A stretch of 64,000 nucleotides of DNA, taken from Closterium sp. Naga37s-1 (Eukaryota; Streptophyta; Zygnematophyceae; Desmidiales; Closteriaceae). The position numbers and the translations under genes were made by a program. The notes under the pieces were generated by a model. The model saw only the letters and a program-made list of their open reading frames with translations, was not told the origin of the DNA and made no database searches. The stretch spans positions 1-64,000 of the forward strand of contig CANJKZ010000930.1 in the NCBI GenBank assembly GCA_947471745.1, in the 5' to 3' direction. This document shows positions 1 to 11,200 of the stretch, piece after piece (positions within the stretch are counted from its first letter, which is position 1; each line of letters begins with the position of its first letter).

Positions 1-812
1 CCCTGCACGAGAAGAAAAAGCTGCATTTCACCACCATGCCTGGCTCTCATGTAAGATTCCTAACAAAGAGTAAGTAGAATCATTACTTGTGACGTTAAAA
101 TGCATTTGCTACTTCTTTAATAGCATCAAGACCTGCACGCATCGTTGCCTGCACTCTATCCTGCTTTGTTGAGCTTCCCCTGCACGCACCCTTTCTATTC
201 ACAACCCAGTATTATTCTTCTATCAACGCCTTGCTTCATGTCGGTTACAACATGTTGTATATTTTCCATGCGTGCCTGATTGTGATTTATTTGTCAATGT
301 GAATGAATGATATGTTTCAACCATGATCATGAAATGTGATTTCTGCAGCCATGTGTATAATTTCCTTGACTCAATCGATAAGGATGAATGTCGTGTGAAT
401 CCATGTGTGTGAATGTTGTTTCTGCATCATGTGTATGAATGTTATCTGCATCCATATGTATGAATGTTATTGATGCATCCATGTGCATAAATTCCGTTGT
501 CTGAATCCACGTGTACGATGAATGTTTGTATATGCCTCCATTTGCAGGGCATCATCAACCCCTTCGCTCTTTGCCCGTGAGTTTGTTTCCAAGTACCTCG
601 TCCCCGAGCCAACTGAGTGCAGCTGCGTGAAACTCTTCAGAAGTGACAAGCTGATGCGCATATCAGCCATGTGTAAAGACCTTCTATTGGCCCGAACTCT
701 CACCATCTCGTTGGAGTTCCCCAACCAGCTGCTTCAAGCTCTGAGGCACAGCCCCAGCGTTTGTGCAGTTAGGCCATGCAGCAGGAAGCTAGCAGCCGCA
801 GCCATTAGTTAG
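1..812 (+). CDS. 3' end of an unrecognised gene (partial)
   Basis: The window opens inside a coding exon that ends at base 50 with a good donor (cat|gtaaga). Read from base 3 it gives LHEKKKLHFTTMPGSH. The next convincing acceptor is tttgcag at 541-547. Continuing in phase gives GIINPFALCP and a stop at 578-580. Another frame across the second exon stays open to a TAG at 810-812 and reads through FAREFVSKYLVPEPTE and KLMRISAMCKDLLLARTL. The 490-bp intron is AT-rich with repeated gaatgttatctgcatcc-like stretches. I do not recognise the protein. The alternative is that everything after 580 is 3' UTR. Confidence 0.4.
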
Positions 813-2507
813 TGTTTGCCGGGAATAATAGAGCAATAGAGTTGGACCTAACAAATCTGTAGTAGATCATGGTGTTTGCAGATGCAGGATTGGAGATGCC
901 GCCTCAGCATCTTCAGTAGCATTAGAAAATTTTGCTTAACTGAACTATGTGGTTAGGGGCCCTTGTGAATATTAGACCTGGTTCTAGGTCAAATTGTTGT
1001 AAGCCATTTGACAATGGTTCTGCAACCTATCATGGTGTTTTGTGCAACATTTTGCTCTTATCCTCTGCACACAACCTTTTCCCCTCTATTCTAGATCACT
1101 ATTTTGCCAAACTATTGCAATTCGCTTGCCTAGTTAGTGTAATATTCATTGCAGTTGGAAATCTGCAGTACTAGCACCTCTATAGTCATGGATGCGTGAT
1201 TGGCTAAAAGAATGCAAGGTGGCACATGTGGTGGCTGGTGTTCACAGCCTTGTGCCGACAATCGAAGTATTCCTAACGATAGTGCACAGAACACGTGTTT
1301 AGGGCTCTCATGTAAATGAGGATGAATGGGACGTCGTTTGAATGCCAGGGTGGACAGTATGCGATCGACTTCACACGTTGAACGTTCTAAACGATGGTTA
1401 GAAAGCTGTGTAACATGCACATGATTGGGGAAGACGCTTTCGTTCAACGTCGTTGTTTTGTGTTTTCAGATCGATCGCATGGCACGTGGTTCGGGTGTGG
1501 TTTCATTCAACTTCAATGCCCTAATGGTGCGCCTTTTTAGGCATCCACCGTCACAACAGGTGGTTCCGGTCTGGTGATGATCGAGGCGCGTTTGCGGAGG
1601 GGCTAGGCAGTCACATACGACACGATGCGCTATGTTGAATGCGACTTGGCCCCCCTCGCACGTTTCGCGCACATGATGCGCTGTCCGTCTGTACGACGCC
1701 CAGCCACTCTCCTTGCGACCCACCGACTTCAGTTAAAGTCGCAGATGGGTGCAATCAGACGAATGACGATTTCCGTTTCAGTTCAGTACAGTGGACATTC
1801 GTCGCACAACGTGACTGTTCGCTGACACCTGTCGGTTCCAGCCGTCAGCTAGCCCATCCATTCACTCTCCGCCTCAATAGAACCGAACTTGACGGAGCGG
1901 CGCCACCTGCTGCACCCTCGAGGATGGACTATGGCGACGAGATGGAAGCGCGACGCGAAAAAACCACATCGAGGAGAGGGGGTTCAAGTCGAGAAGATTG
2001 TTACGTTTCAAATCGGTTAAATATGGTACTAGAAAATAATATAAGTTTAGATAGGTGTTGAGAGGCGAAAACCAGCAGGGAAGACCTTCTTCATGCCATC
2101 TTGGGAATGGGTGAGGTGAGAGCAAAAATATTACTAGGCGCGTATATCTCTAGGAAGAATTGGCGGGAGAGGAACCACTGGAGTTTGACGAACAGACATC
2201 GAGGAACTCACATCGATCTTTGAGCATCGGATTTTTGCTTAGCTCTCAAGTTCCATCGTCAAGTCTTGGGTAGCATATACGAACGAGAAACTGCTACCTG
2301 TCTACAGGAAAGGCTTACGAGTCAGGTTTGCTCGTGAGAAGACTGTTTTTTTCTCTTACTTCCCCAGTAACTGTACAGATAAGGCATCCAGTGTCATTTT
2401 CCCGTGAAGCGACTCCCGTCTACGTTCCGTCAATTCGACGATTGACCAGCAGTCAGACGAACAAGTTTAGCAGCCGAACGAGTACAGCGGCAACAGAAGT
2501 ACACATC
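813..2507. other. intergenic, no supported gene
   Basis: Only short overlapping reading frames on both strands, none with recognisable motifs or splice-consistent continuation. The last 200 bases or so probably belong to the 5' UTR or promoter of the next gene. Confidence 0.5.
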
Positions 2508-3395
2508 ATGGCCACTGGCATGTACATGGACACGCGGCTCCAGCAGCAGTTCTGGGGCTATGGCGGCTACTCGCAGCGCGATCTCCACGAGCCTCCTCCG
2601 CCGATCCCCAACCCGAGTCCCCAAATCGGGCGCCTCGCGCGTCCCCCGCTTCTCGTCATTCCGCCGATCGTTCCCGCTCCGCTCACCCCCACCCCAGTCG
2701 CGCTGATGCGGGAGATCGAGCGCTACAACCGGAAGAAGAACGCGGAGAGGGCGGAAAAACTAGCGGCGGATCGCCCCGCGGGTCCCCCCGTGCGTCCGCG
2801 CAGGCGGAGAGTTTGGGACGATATGTTATTCGACCTCCCCCCGACGCCCCCTCCCCGACGCGCGTCTGCTCCCGCCGCGCCGGTCACACACGTTGCTCCG
2901 TCAGAGCCGCTTCAGGTCATCACAGCTAGTATCGCGCCCGCGCCTAGCACTGCTAATACGGCGATTAGCAATGCTCCCGTACCTGTCGTTCGCACCGCTC
3001 CGTTGAAGCCGCTGAGGGAACTCAACGGCACGCTTCCACCGCCACTGCCGCTGACACTCTCCACATCAAACGTCGCATCGAACACGCTCGTTTCAGTGGA
3101 CGGCAAGGCGGCGAGATCTCACAAGCTGTTACCCGTTTCTGCGAATCAACCTTCGTTCAGGGCGTGGCTGGGGAACGAAGAGAATGCGACGACGGCGACA
3201 GCCGTGCGACCGAGCGGCGCCTGCTGTGAAACAGCGTCGCATGTGTCGTCTGCGGAACTTCGCATTGATATATCGGCGCTTGGCGTTGCTGCTGCCGGTG
3301 CCACCGCCACAACTGGATTATCTTGTGCCGACGTGGGGAACGCCACGGCTCACACGTCACTTCAGGTCGGTTCGGTTGCCATCGCTATAGCCTGA
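2508..3395 (+). CDS. proline/alanine-rich hypothetical protein
   Basis: A single open exon. The ATG at 2508 is preferred because its context (acacatcATGGcc) is good and the protein character changes there; the frame is open back to 2328 and would add 60 residues. The 295-residue product starts MATGMYMDTRLQQQFWGYGG and continues with a proline-rich stretch (PPPPIPNPSPQ, VIPPIVPAPLTPTP). A basic helical piece follows (REIERYNRKKNAERAEKLA), then a basic patch RPRRRRVWDDMLFDLPPTPPP. The tail is Ala/Thr/Ser-rich and low in complexity. No catalytic motif, signal peptide or membrane segment is visible. It could be a small nuclear or regulatory protein, but nothing shows this. No intron is evident. 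Confidence 0.5.
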   Translation: MATGMYMDTRLQQQFWGYGGYSQRDLHEPPPPIPNPSPQIGRLARPPLLVIPPIVPAPLTPTPVALMREIERYNRKKNAERAEKLAADRPAGPPVRPRRRRVWDDMLFDLPPTPPPRRASAPAAPVTHVAPSEPLQVITASIAPAPSTANTAISNAPVPVVRTAPLKPLRELNGTLPPPLPLTLSTSNVASNTLVSVDGKAARSHKLLPVSANQPSFRAWLGNEENATTATAVRPSGACCETASHVSSAELRIDISALGVAAAGATATTGLSCADVGNATAHTSLQVGSVAIAIA

Positions 3396-4951
3396 TTCGT
3401 TCCAGAGCGCGTGAAGGCCTGGTTACCACGGGTGAATTTCGCTGTGAAGCTATGACCAGACTTCGTTTTCTCAGTCAAGCACGGCTGCTCGGGGACTTGC
3501 CTTTGCTGCTTGGCCATTTTTCGGTGCTGCTTGCGCATGTGCCGCTAGCTGTGGCGAACTTCTTTCGAATCAGGTGTTCTCTGCGTGGCGTTCGCTGTAC
3601 GCGGGTGAGGTGGTGCTTGAGACGCCCCTTGTCAAGGGTTATATCGGGGGTGAGCCACTTCCAAGGCGCCTCAAGCACCACCTCGTTTGCTCCTTCTCGT
3701 GCTGCACACACGATGCCCAGAAATAGTGTAGGGCTGATATGATCGGAGTAGCAATGGATCCAGAGTTAGTTTTAGCCTCTTCCCGACACTTTATACTCAG
3801 TCGGTGATGTATGTGCTGGATCAATGAAATCATTTTCCTGCCCATTCCTCCGTTGTAACTGCTGCCTACTCCTCCTCCTGCCGCTGCAGCAAAGAAGCGT
3901 CACAGGGAGCCGATGGCTTGCTCTGTCGACCTACAAGCCCTTGGCTCGCTCCTCTGCTCCTGCCTCTCCGCTCTGCATCTTCCCACGTTGGGGGTAAGCT
4001 CGAAGAGCCAAGTCTCAGAGGGTCAAAGCTGGAAGGAGGGAGAAGTGATGGCTGTACCTGCAGCTGTGATACCAACGGCAACAAGAGCAGCTGTGACGTC
4101 AACAGAGCTGAATCATATGCTGCTGGTGCAGGCGAGGGCACAGGATTGTGAGGAGCTGAGGGTGATAAAAGAGGAGGAAGAAGGCAAAGTTTCCGGTTGG
4201 GAAGAAATTCCGGTTTCTTTGCGCCTGCAACCCCAGCGTCCGCTGTCACCGCTTGCCCCACTGCGGTCCCCTGTATCAGCCGCCCCAATGATGTTCCAGT
4301 CATCGTTGATTCTACCTGGCTCTTTGCCATCTGAGAAGGCGTTGCATCCTGGCCGTTGGTGGAGCCCTTCGTCTGTTCTGGCTCCACATTCGCCTGCCTC
4401 TGACACTTCATCATTAGCGGGAAGGACTCCTTTCACAGAGGAAACGCGTTGAAGAAGGTCGAGTGGTCGCCAGACCTTGCGTTACATTGATCTGCCTTAG
4501 AACACACATTCGTTGAAAGGCGGTCACCGGATATGTTGGAAACAAGGTGAGGAGGACTGAGAGGGTCTGAAGTGGTGATAATGGTGATGCTGTGAGGTGC
4601 AGTGGTTGGGCCAATCCGACCAATAGTTGACCTCACTTTAGATAACATTTGAGGCGCTATACAAAGTTGATGTCTCTAGGTTCTGGAATCACTAGATTGA
4701 TACGTTAGACTTACAAAAGCACACCTTTTGCTTCTAATATTGAGCAGTGCACTGTTTTTGCAATACAAGTGATAATGGTATTTGTCTTGCCAGTGTATTT
4801 CAAGCCACTATAGAGGAGTCATCGAAGGTGGAACTTCAAGTTGGATAATCCATCAAGCCACTTAGAGCTTCCAGTTGGAAGTATATCAGCCGTATACCGA
4901 GGATAATCTCCTCGCACTCACCACCTGACGAATTGCCACATCCAGTCTCTT
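3396..4951. other. intergenic or UTR; weak opposing ORFs only
   Basis: The first 450 bases are probably 3' UTR of the upstream gene. At 3866-4452 open frames of about 180 codons lie on both strands. Neither has a recognisable domain, and both are Ser/Pro/Leu-rich, so no gene is called. A 15-bp perfect inverted repeat (GAGGTGGTGCTTGAG and its complement) sits near 3606-3683. Confidence 0.4.
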
Positions 4952-6551
4952 TTGGCTCTCCCTTCCAGCCCTGCCACGTCAGCCATCTTCCCCATGATCG
5001 CGCATTCCCAACTTGCCGCAATCAGCGGCGGCGGCACCACAGCCAGCGCGACCATCCCGTGCCGCTTAGCGCGGCGGGATTCGCCTGGTATTGATCGCCG
5101 GCATCGGATCATTGGAGTCTCGACGCGGATTCCAGTGCATGTTAGAGCTCATTTCCCAAAGGCGATCCGGACGCTTTCAGTGCAAGCTCGAGCGCGAACC
5201 CTCCCTACCACCGATGAAGCTTCCGACTCAAACCCATCTTCATTTTCATTCCCGAAGCAGGCTAGCTTGGACGGCTCAGATTTCACGGTGCCGGAGCGTC
5301 TAGTAACGGATGGCCTCCTCTCGCGACGTTCTCTCGTTTCGCTCTCGTCCGCCGCACTTACCGCGACCTTGCTCGCACCGCCTTCCACGTCAGCTTCCCC
5401 GGAGTCCACGTCACTCTCCCTAGGCACTGCCGTCATCCCCCCGTGCCCTCCGGGATCCACGGTGGAGATTCAAATCGGCGATAACTGCGGTCTTGGAGTC
5501 GCGATTTACCCCGATTTCAGCTACAGCCCCGGCGGCGTCAAGGGGGGAGGCGGCTCGGGAACCGCGACGGATTTAAACGACGGGTCGGATCGCGTTGAGA
5601 TAGTTTTTGACCCACAGACGCTGAACATCCCCCCGTTGCGGTACGATACGACGCGGTTCCTGGGGCTTCCGCTTCCCCCGCCGCTTAAGATTGAAATCGC
5701 TCCCGCGGCGCTAAGGGGCTACCTCGAGCGGTCGACTGGCAAGGTGGGTCTTCCTGGGATCGAGGAGATAATTTTGTGCTTTCTGGTTATTTCCTATGGC
5801 TTGGAAGCACGGAGATGCCCCCTATGGTCGCGGAGCTAAGGGGCTGCCTCGAGAGGTCGACTGGCAAGGCAAGGTGTGCACTGGAAGCCCGGAAATGTTC
5901 CCAGAGTTCGTTTGTAAACTCCCAAGGAATGGGTCTATAGGTGCTGTATTGTGGTGGAGGTGAATGGATTGGTAGAGATGAGGATTGTAATGGAGAGGGG
6001 AGTTTGGTGTAATGAAGGGAGAGGGGGTGTAATCAAGGGAGACTGAGGGGGAGTTTGTAGCAGAGGAAAAGGGAGGGAAGGGGAAAGGGTGTTGCTTTGG
6101 GGGTGTGGGGTATAACATGGTAGTTGGTTTGACTCAAAAGGAAGCAAGGGATTTCATGAGGATAAGGCTGCACTGCATCGAAGAATGGGGGTTATTTACA
6201 TGAGCAGCTTTATCATCTTCCTCTCCTTTCCCTTATCGTACCTCCATTTTCCACACACCCCTCTTTCAGGTGGAGCTTACCTTCATCTCTAAATTCTTCG
6301 TCACAGCAGGACCCATCTACACTGCACCACCGCTTACTGTAGAAACAATATTAACCACTGAAAACTCTTCTGGGCCCATGCGCTCGGCAAAAGGCGCAAG
6401 GCTTGACGCTTCTGGGAAATGTACCCTTGTGGGAGTAGCACGTGTGCCTCCTGTGAACGACTCTTTCCTGGATACTTTCTTATTACTCCCCACCGACGTT
6501 CTCGCCTTTTTGCCAGCGGAGATTAGGTTTAAGCCGGTAGCTAGTGCATAA
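4952..6551 (+). CDS. plastid (probably thylakoid-lumen) protein of unknown function
   Basis: Exon 1 is 4952-5743 and ends AAG|gtgggt. Exon 2 is 6270-6551, after ctctttcag, and begins GTGGAGCTTACC. The phase is 0 and the product is about 357 residues. The N-terminus is rich in Ser, Ala and Arg with almost no acidic residues, as in a chloroplast transit peptide. Near residues 124-148 comes RRSLVSLSSAALTATL followed by a small-residue cleavage region (STSAS), which resembles a twin-arginine lumen signal. The mature part contains GSTVEIQIGDNCGLGV, then LPLPPPLKIEI, and in exon 2 VELTFISKFFVTAGPIY, APPLTVETILTTE and CTLVGVARVPPV. This reads as a conserved soluble domain of about 200 residues that I cannot name. 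The intron (526 bp) is G/T-rich. ATG 4994 is a possible alternative start. Localisation is inferred from the two-part signal. Confidence 0.7.
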
Positions 6552-8082
6552 ACTGCATAGCTTGTACCGTAGGTTTTGCGTGTATCTTACCTAAATGTAC
6601 ACTTGGGATCGAAATGGAATGTGTAAGTCTTACTCTTGAAGAAGTGTATTGCAGTGTACCAACGCCGACAACTAAGGTAACGGTCCTAACCGAATTACAA
6701 CTCTCGACGCGCGAACTGAACAGTAACCGTTTTCCTCGCCTCACTTTTCAACCAAACCAGCCTTGGAGACCAGGTACGACGCGCAGCGGGCACGAGCTTC
6801 TGGTGCATTTCTCTCGGTAAAATCACTCTCGCCACTCATCCAAACCTCACAAGCAGCTTCGTATTTGTACCCAACCAAATGGCAGCAAATTTCACCTTGT
6901 CTTGCCTTGCTGTACCGTTACTCCTCCCCGTCTTTCTCCATCTCTTTGAATCGCTTTGCAATGTCATCGATGTTACCGCAGCCATGGATTTCTTTGGCAA
7001 AGAACTATCAACTGACTGAATTGAACAACGGAGAAAATAGAAGATGGGCTGTGTACCAAGTCGGCATTTCATCAGCTAAGATCGAGCACATAAGTTTTTT
7101 TTCTCAGGGAAACCATACCACTACCACGTATAGCTTACGCGGAGAGAATCCATCCAGCATGTCGGTCCTAGGTCCTCCTTGCGATTAGCGGTGTGCGGAG
7201 CACTGCGGCCGGGGAGCAATGCGAAGCAGCACGCGCTTTGATGCCTTTCGCACCTGGCACTCATATAGTCTTGAAGGCTGATAGTTCCTAAAGTTGGTTG
7301 TTCAACAGTTTCTCGCTCGGGAAGCGTTTAGAGAGTTTATTTCCGTGCTGCTTTCGTCCTTTCGGCTTACGGTTCCGGTGACTTCCAGTGTCTTCCGGTG
7401 TCTTTCGGTTCCGGTGTATTAGCGGATGATATTGCGAGCGACTCACCGCCATGCATAAGGTACGCAGGATCGTGGAGCCAACGTGGAACGATCGTGGAGC
7501 AAGGTACCATTGGAACGATCGCGCAGGATCGTTGAGCCATTTTGTCCTTTGGCTTCTCCGCTTCACGTTCCAACGGCACCTTGCTCTCAATCGTTCGCAT
7601 TGTAGTCTTCTTGTCTGCACTTGACTCACTGCATCGATGAAAATGCGCTGGACTTTTGAGACCACTCCCAAGGATCTCTTTTTAGCCCATTATATTTAAA
7701 TCGCTAGTGGCTGCTTGTAGGGCTGCGAGCATCCTCTTAAGGTCCTGAAACTCTCCGCTAGCCACCCCGCGAGCTCGTTAATCTCCGCGTGTATGGCTGG
7801 CTGCTTGTTCCCCGTCGTCGTTTAGCTGCTTACTTGTGTCGACTCAGAGAGTTGTCCCTTTCTCGTCTACCAGGATAGTCGACATGACAACGATGTTTGA
7901 ATCGAGTAAAAAAAAGAACGCGGCTCGTCTTTTAAGTTCACTCAAGTATATCTTCCTTTCTCGTCCGCCAGGATACGATTTTTGGGGCGCCTCAAACAAC
8001 GGCCTTCTCGAGAAATATTATTCCCTCTTGAAGCGCCTCAAGTGCGTCGAATGAAAAATGTTATTCCCTCTTCATCCCTCAG
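6552..8082. other. intergenic; possible 5' part of the EXO70 gene not resolved
   Basis: No convincing exon. Near the right end the phrase ending in ..cag|gata occurs three times (about 7853-7875, 7955-7976 and 8066-8086). The last is the acceptor of the first EXO70 exon called here, so the acceptor region itself looks triplicated. A first exon carrying the initiator ATG may lie in this stretch, but I cannot place it. Confidence 0.35.
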
Positions 8083-8228
8083 GATACTCGGCAACGCCCT
8101 GGTCCCGTCCGAGGCGGGCCCGGCAACAATTCCTGGGACGAAGATGACGACATGCCACGTGCGCTTCCCTCTCTTCCACATCATCAGCCACGTCAGCTTC
8201 TCCGTCCCGAACAGCAGCAACAGCAGCA

Positions 8229-8267
<39 letters not shown>

Positions 8268-11200
8268 ACTGCAGCAGACACGTCAGGCTCCCCCGATACA
8301 GCCACGCAGACCCCAGGCTTCGTTAGAAGAACTTCCGCCCTCCCGCGGAAAGCAAAACTCTAGAGACGCGTACGACCCGGATGAACAGTACGAACCGCGT
8401 TACTCGAACCAGCGTGATTCGCGGGATACCAGGGAGCAACAACCGTACGATCGGAACAACTGGCAAAGAAACCCGCCGGTGCCAGCTCAGCAGCGGCAAA
8501 GCGGCGGCGGCTCGGTTCCGTACAGGCGTCCGGTCCCCCAGCCAGAGTCTGAAACGGAAACTGAAACGGAGGGGGAGGCTGAGACGGAAACGGAATTCGA
8601 GACGGAAGTTGAGACGGAAGTAGAGACGGAAGTTGAAACAGAGGTCGAAACAGAGGCGGAAACAGAGGTGGAGGAGACGGAAACGGAATTTGAGGCGGAG
8701 GAGGTAGAGGAGGAGGAAACGGAAGTGGAGGAGGAAGGGGAGGGGGAAGGAGAGGGAGAGGAGGAGGCGGAGGAGGAGGATAAGGAGAACATTTTGGAGC
8801 AAGTATCGGAGCTGTTGAGTCAGGTGAGCAAGTTGGTGAATGATCAAGTCAAGGTCAAAGAGGGGTTGAGGAGGGTTCAGTTCAACAGGAATTTGTGGCA
8901 ATGATCGCAACAGGGCTCCATGGTAAACTAGATAAATGCTTGCCGGAGGTTGACCTGCTGCTGAACGTGAGGAAGGTGCTGGCGGAGGTGGGGGGTGAAA
9001 GGGTGGGGGAAAAGGAGTAACCCCACAACCCTCTTCTATTGCTCTTCCCCTCCCTTCCTCCCTCAGATCGAGGCGATAATTGCAGCAGGGCCACACGGCA
9101 AGCTAGATGAGTACCTGCCAGTGGTTGACCTGCTGCTGAACGTCAGAAAGGAGCTGGCGGAGGTGGGGCAGGAAGGAGTAACCCCACAACCCTCTTCGAA
9201 TGCTCTTCCCCTCCCTCCCTTCCTCCCTCTCAGATTGAGGCGATGATTGCAGCAGGGCCCCATGGGAAACTAGACGAGTACCTCCCAGTGGTTGATCTGC
9301 TGCTGAACGTGCGGAAGGTGCTGGCGGAGGTGGGGGAGAAGGAGTCGGGGCGCCGGGCGGACATGCTGCTGCGGACTGCCATGGAGGACTTGGACTACGA
9401 ACTAAGAGACATTCTTAAGCGGCGCAGGTGAGAGTTTGCTGGTTTAGCGACGAGAGTGTGAGAAAAAGGGTAAGTAGTGCTGTGCCAGGGAGGGCGGCCA
9501 TGCTGCTGCGGACTGCCATGGAGGATCTGGACTAAGAATTAAGAGACATTCTTAAGAGGCGCAGGGGAGGAGGTGTTAAGTCAGGAGTTGAGTGAGAGCT
9601 GGCAGGCAGGGTACTCTATTTGGATTACTATTTGCTTGCTGGTCAAGCAAGCCTCTACCCGCTTCAGTGCAGACGAGCTGAGCAGACTGTTCCAGGCGGA
9701 GTTCCTTTCCTGCACGTGCATCCTTTTCCCGTATCCCCCTCCTACCTCAATCCCCCTTGCCTTTTCCCCAGCAAGCAGGCTTCTGCCCGCTTCAGTGTAG
9801 ACGAGCTCAAGAGGCTGTTCCAGGCGGAGTTCCTGCATGTGCTTCCTTTTCCCTCACCCTCCCCCACCCACCCCCTGTGCCCGTCTCCCACGTTTCCCCC
9901 CCAGCAAGCAAGCCTCTGCGCGTTTTTCAGTGGACGAGCTCAAGAGGCTGTTTCAAGCGGAGTTAGTGCGCAGCGCATGCTTCCTCTCCGCCCCTCCCCA
10001 CACCCTCCCCCACTCCCCCCCCCCCCCCACCCCCCCTTCCCGTCTTCCGCTTTCCTTTTCCCCCAGCAAGCAGGCATCCGCGCGTTTTTCAGTGGACGAG
10101 CTCAAGAGGTTATTCCAGGCGGAGTTAGTGCACGTCTTTGCCCCTCCTCACCTCACCCCCCCCCTCTCTCCCCCTTTCTTCCCTGCCCTTCCCCCCAGCA
10201 AGCAAGCGTCCGCCCGCTTCAGTGTAGACGAGCTGAAGAGGCTGTTCCAGGCGGAGTTCCTGCACGTGGGGAGTGGGGATTCCGCAGGGGAGGAAGGGGA
10301 GGAGAAGGGGGAGGGGCGGGAGGGGCGGGGGGGCAGAGAGGGGAGAGGAGGGGCGGATGGGGAGGATGAGGGACTTTTGAGTCCAGGGGAAAGGGGGGAG
10401 GCGAGGGGCGAGGGAAGGGGGGGGAGGAGGGAGGGGAGAAAAGAAGGGGACTTGGAAGGGGACGAGAAGGCTGGTGGGGAAGGTGAGGAGGAGGAGGGGA
10501 GGAGGAAGGAGAGGAGGAAGGTTCCTGAGCTGTTTCCTGTGAGCACGGGGCGGTGGTTGAATGAGGCGGCTGGGAGGATGGTGCAAGGAGGGGCGGGAGG
10601 AAAGTGCGTGGAAGCTTACAGGTCTGTGCGCGTGGAGGCAGTTAAAGCCCTGATGGATGAACTGAGGCTGGAGGATGTGCTGAGTCCCGGGGTGATTCAT
10701 GAAGCGCCGTGGAGAGTGCTTGAGCAGGCTTCCAAGGAGTGGGTGCAGGCGGCTTATATCATTGTGAGTCTCCCTGCAGAATCCCACAAGAAAGGGGTGA
10801 TTCGCAAGGCACAAGGCACTGTGGAGGGTGCTGAAGAAGGCTTCAAGGGAATAAGTGCAGGCCGTTTCTATCATTGTAAGTCTGATATACTGTGAGGGAG
10901 GTGGGTAGGTTCACGAGGCTCGTTGGCGAGTGCTGGAGCAGGCATCAGAGAAATGGGTTGATTGAACTTTTGAGAATTCTCAGAAGTTCAATCAACAGTG
11001 CTGGAGCAGGCATTAGAGATATGCTTGCCACGTGTAAACAGAGATGTTTTGAGACGTCTCAAAACATCTCTGTTTACACACAATCAGCAGTGCTGGAGTA
11101 GGCATTAGAGAAATGGTTGAAATGGATCAGGCTGCTTATATCATCGTAAGCCCCTTCCCCATTGCACTCCATGCCCTATTGGTCTCCTCGTTTCATGCAG

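Noticed and set aside
3866..4452. Overlapping 180-codon ORFs on both strands
   Set aside because: Low-complexity Ser/Pro/Leu composition, no domain, no splice-supported extension; kept only as an intergenic note.
8323..9096. 257-codon minus-strand ORF opposite the EXO70 acidic exon
   Set aside because: Leu/Arg/Phe-rich complement of the GA-rich Glu-Thr repeat; no domain and no splice context.
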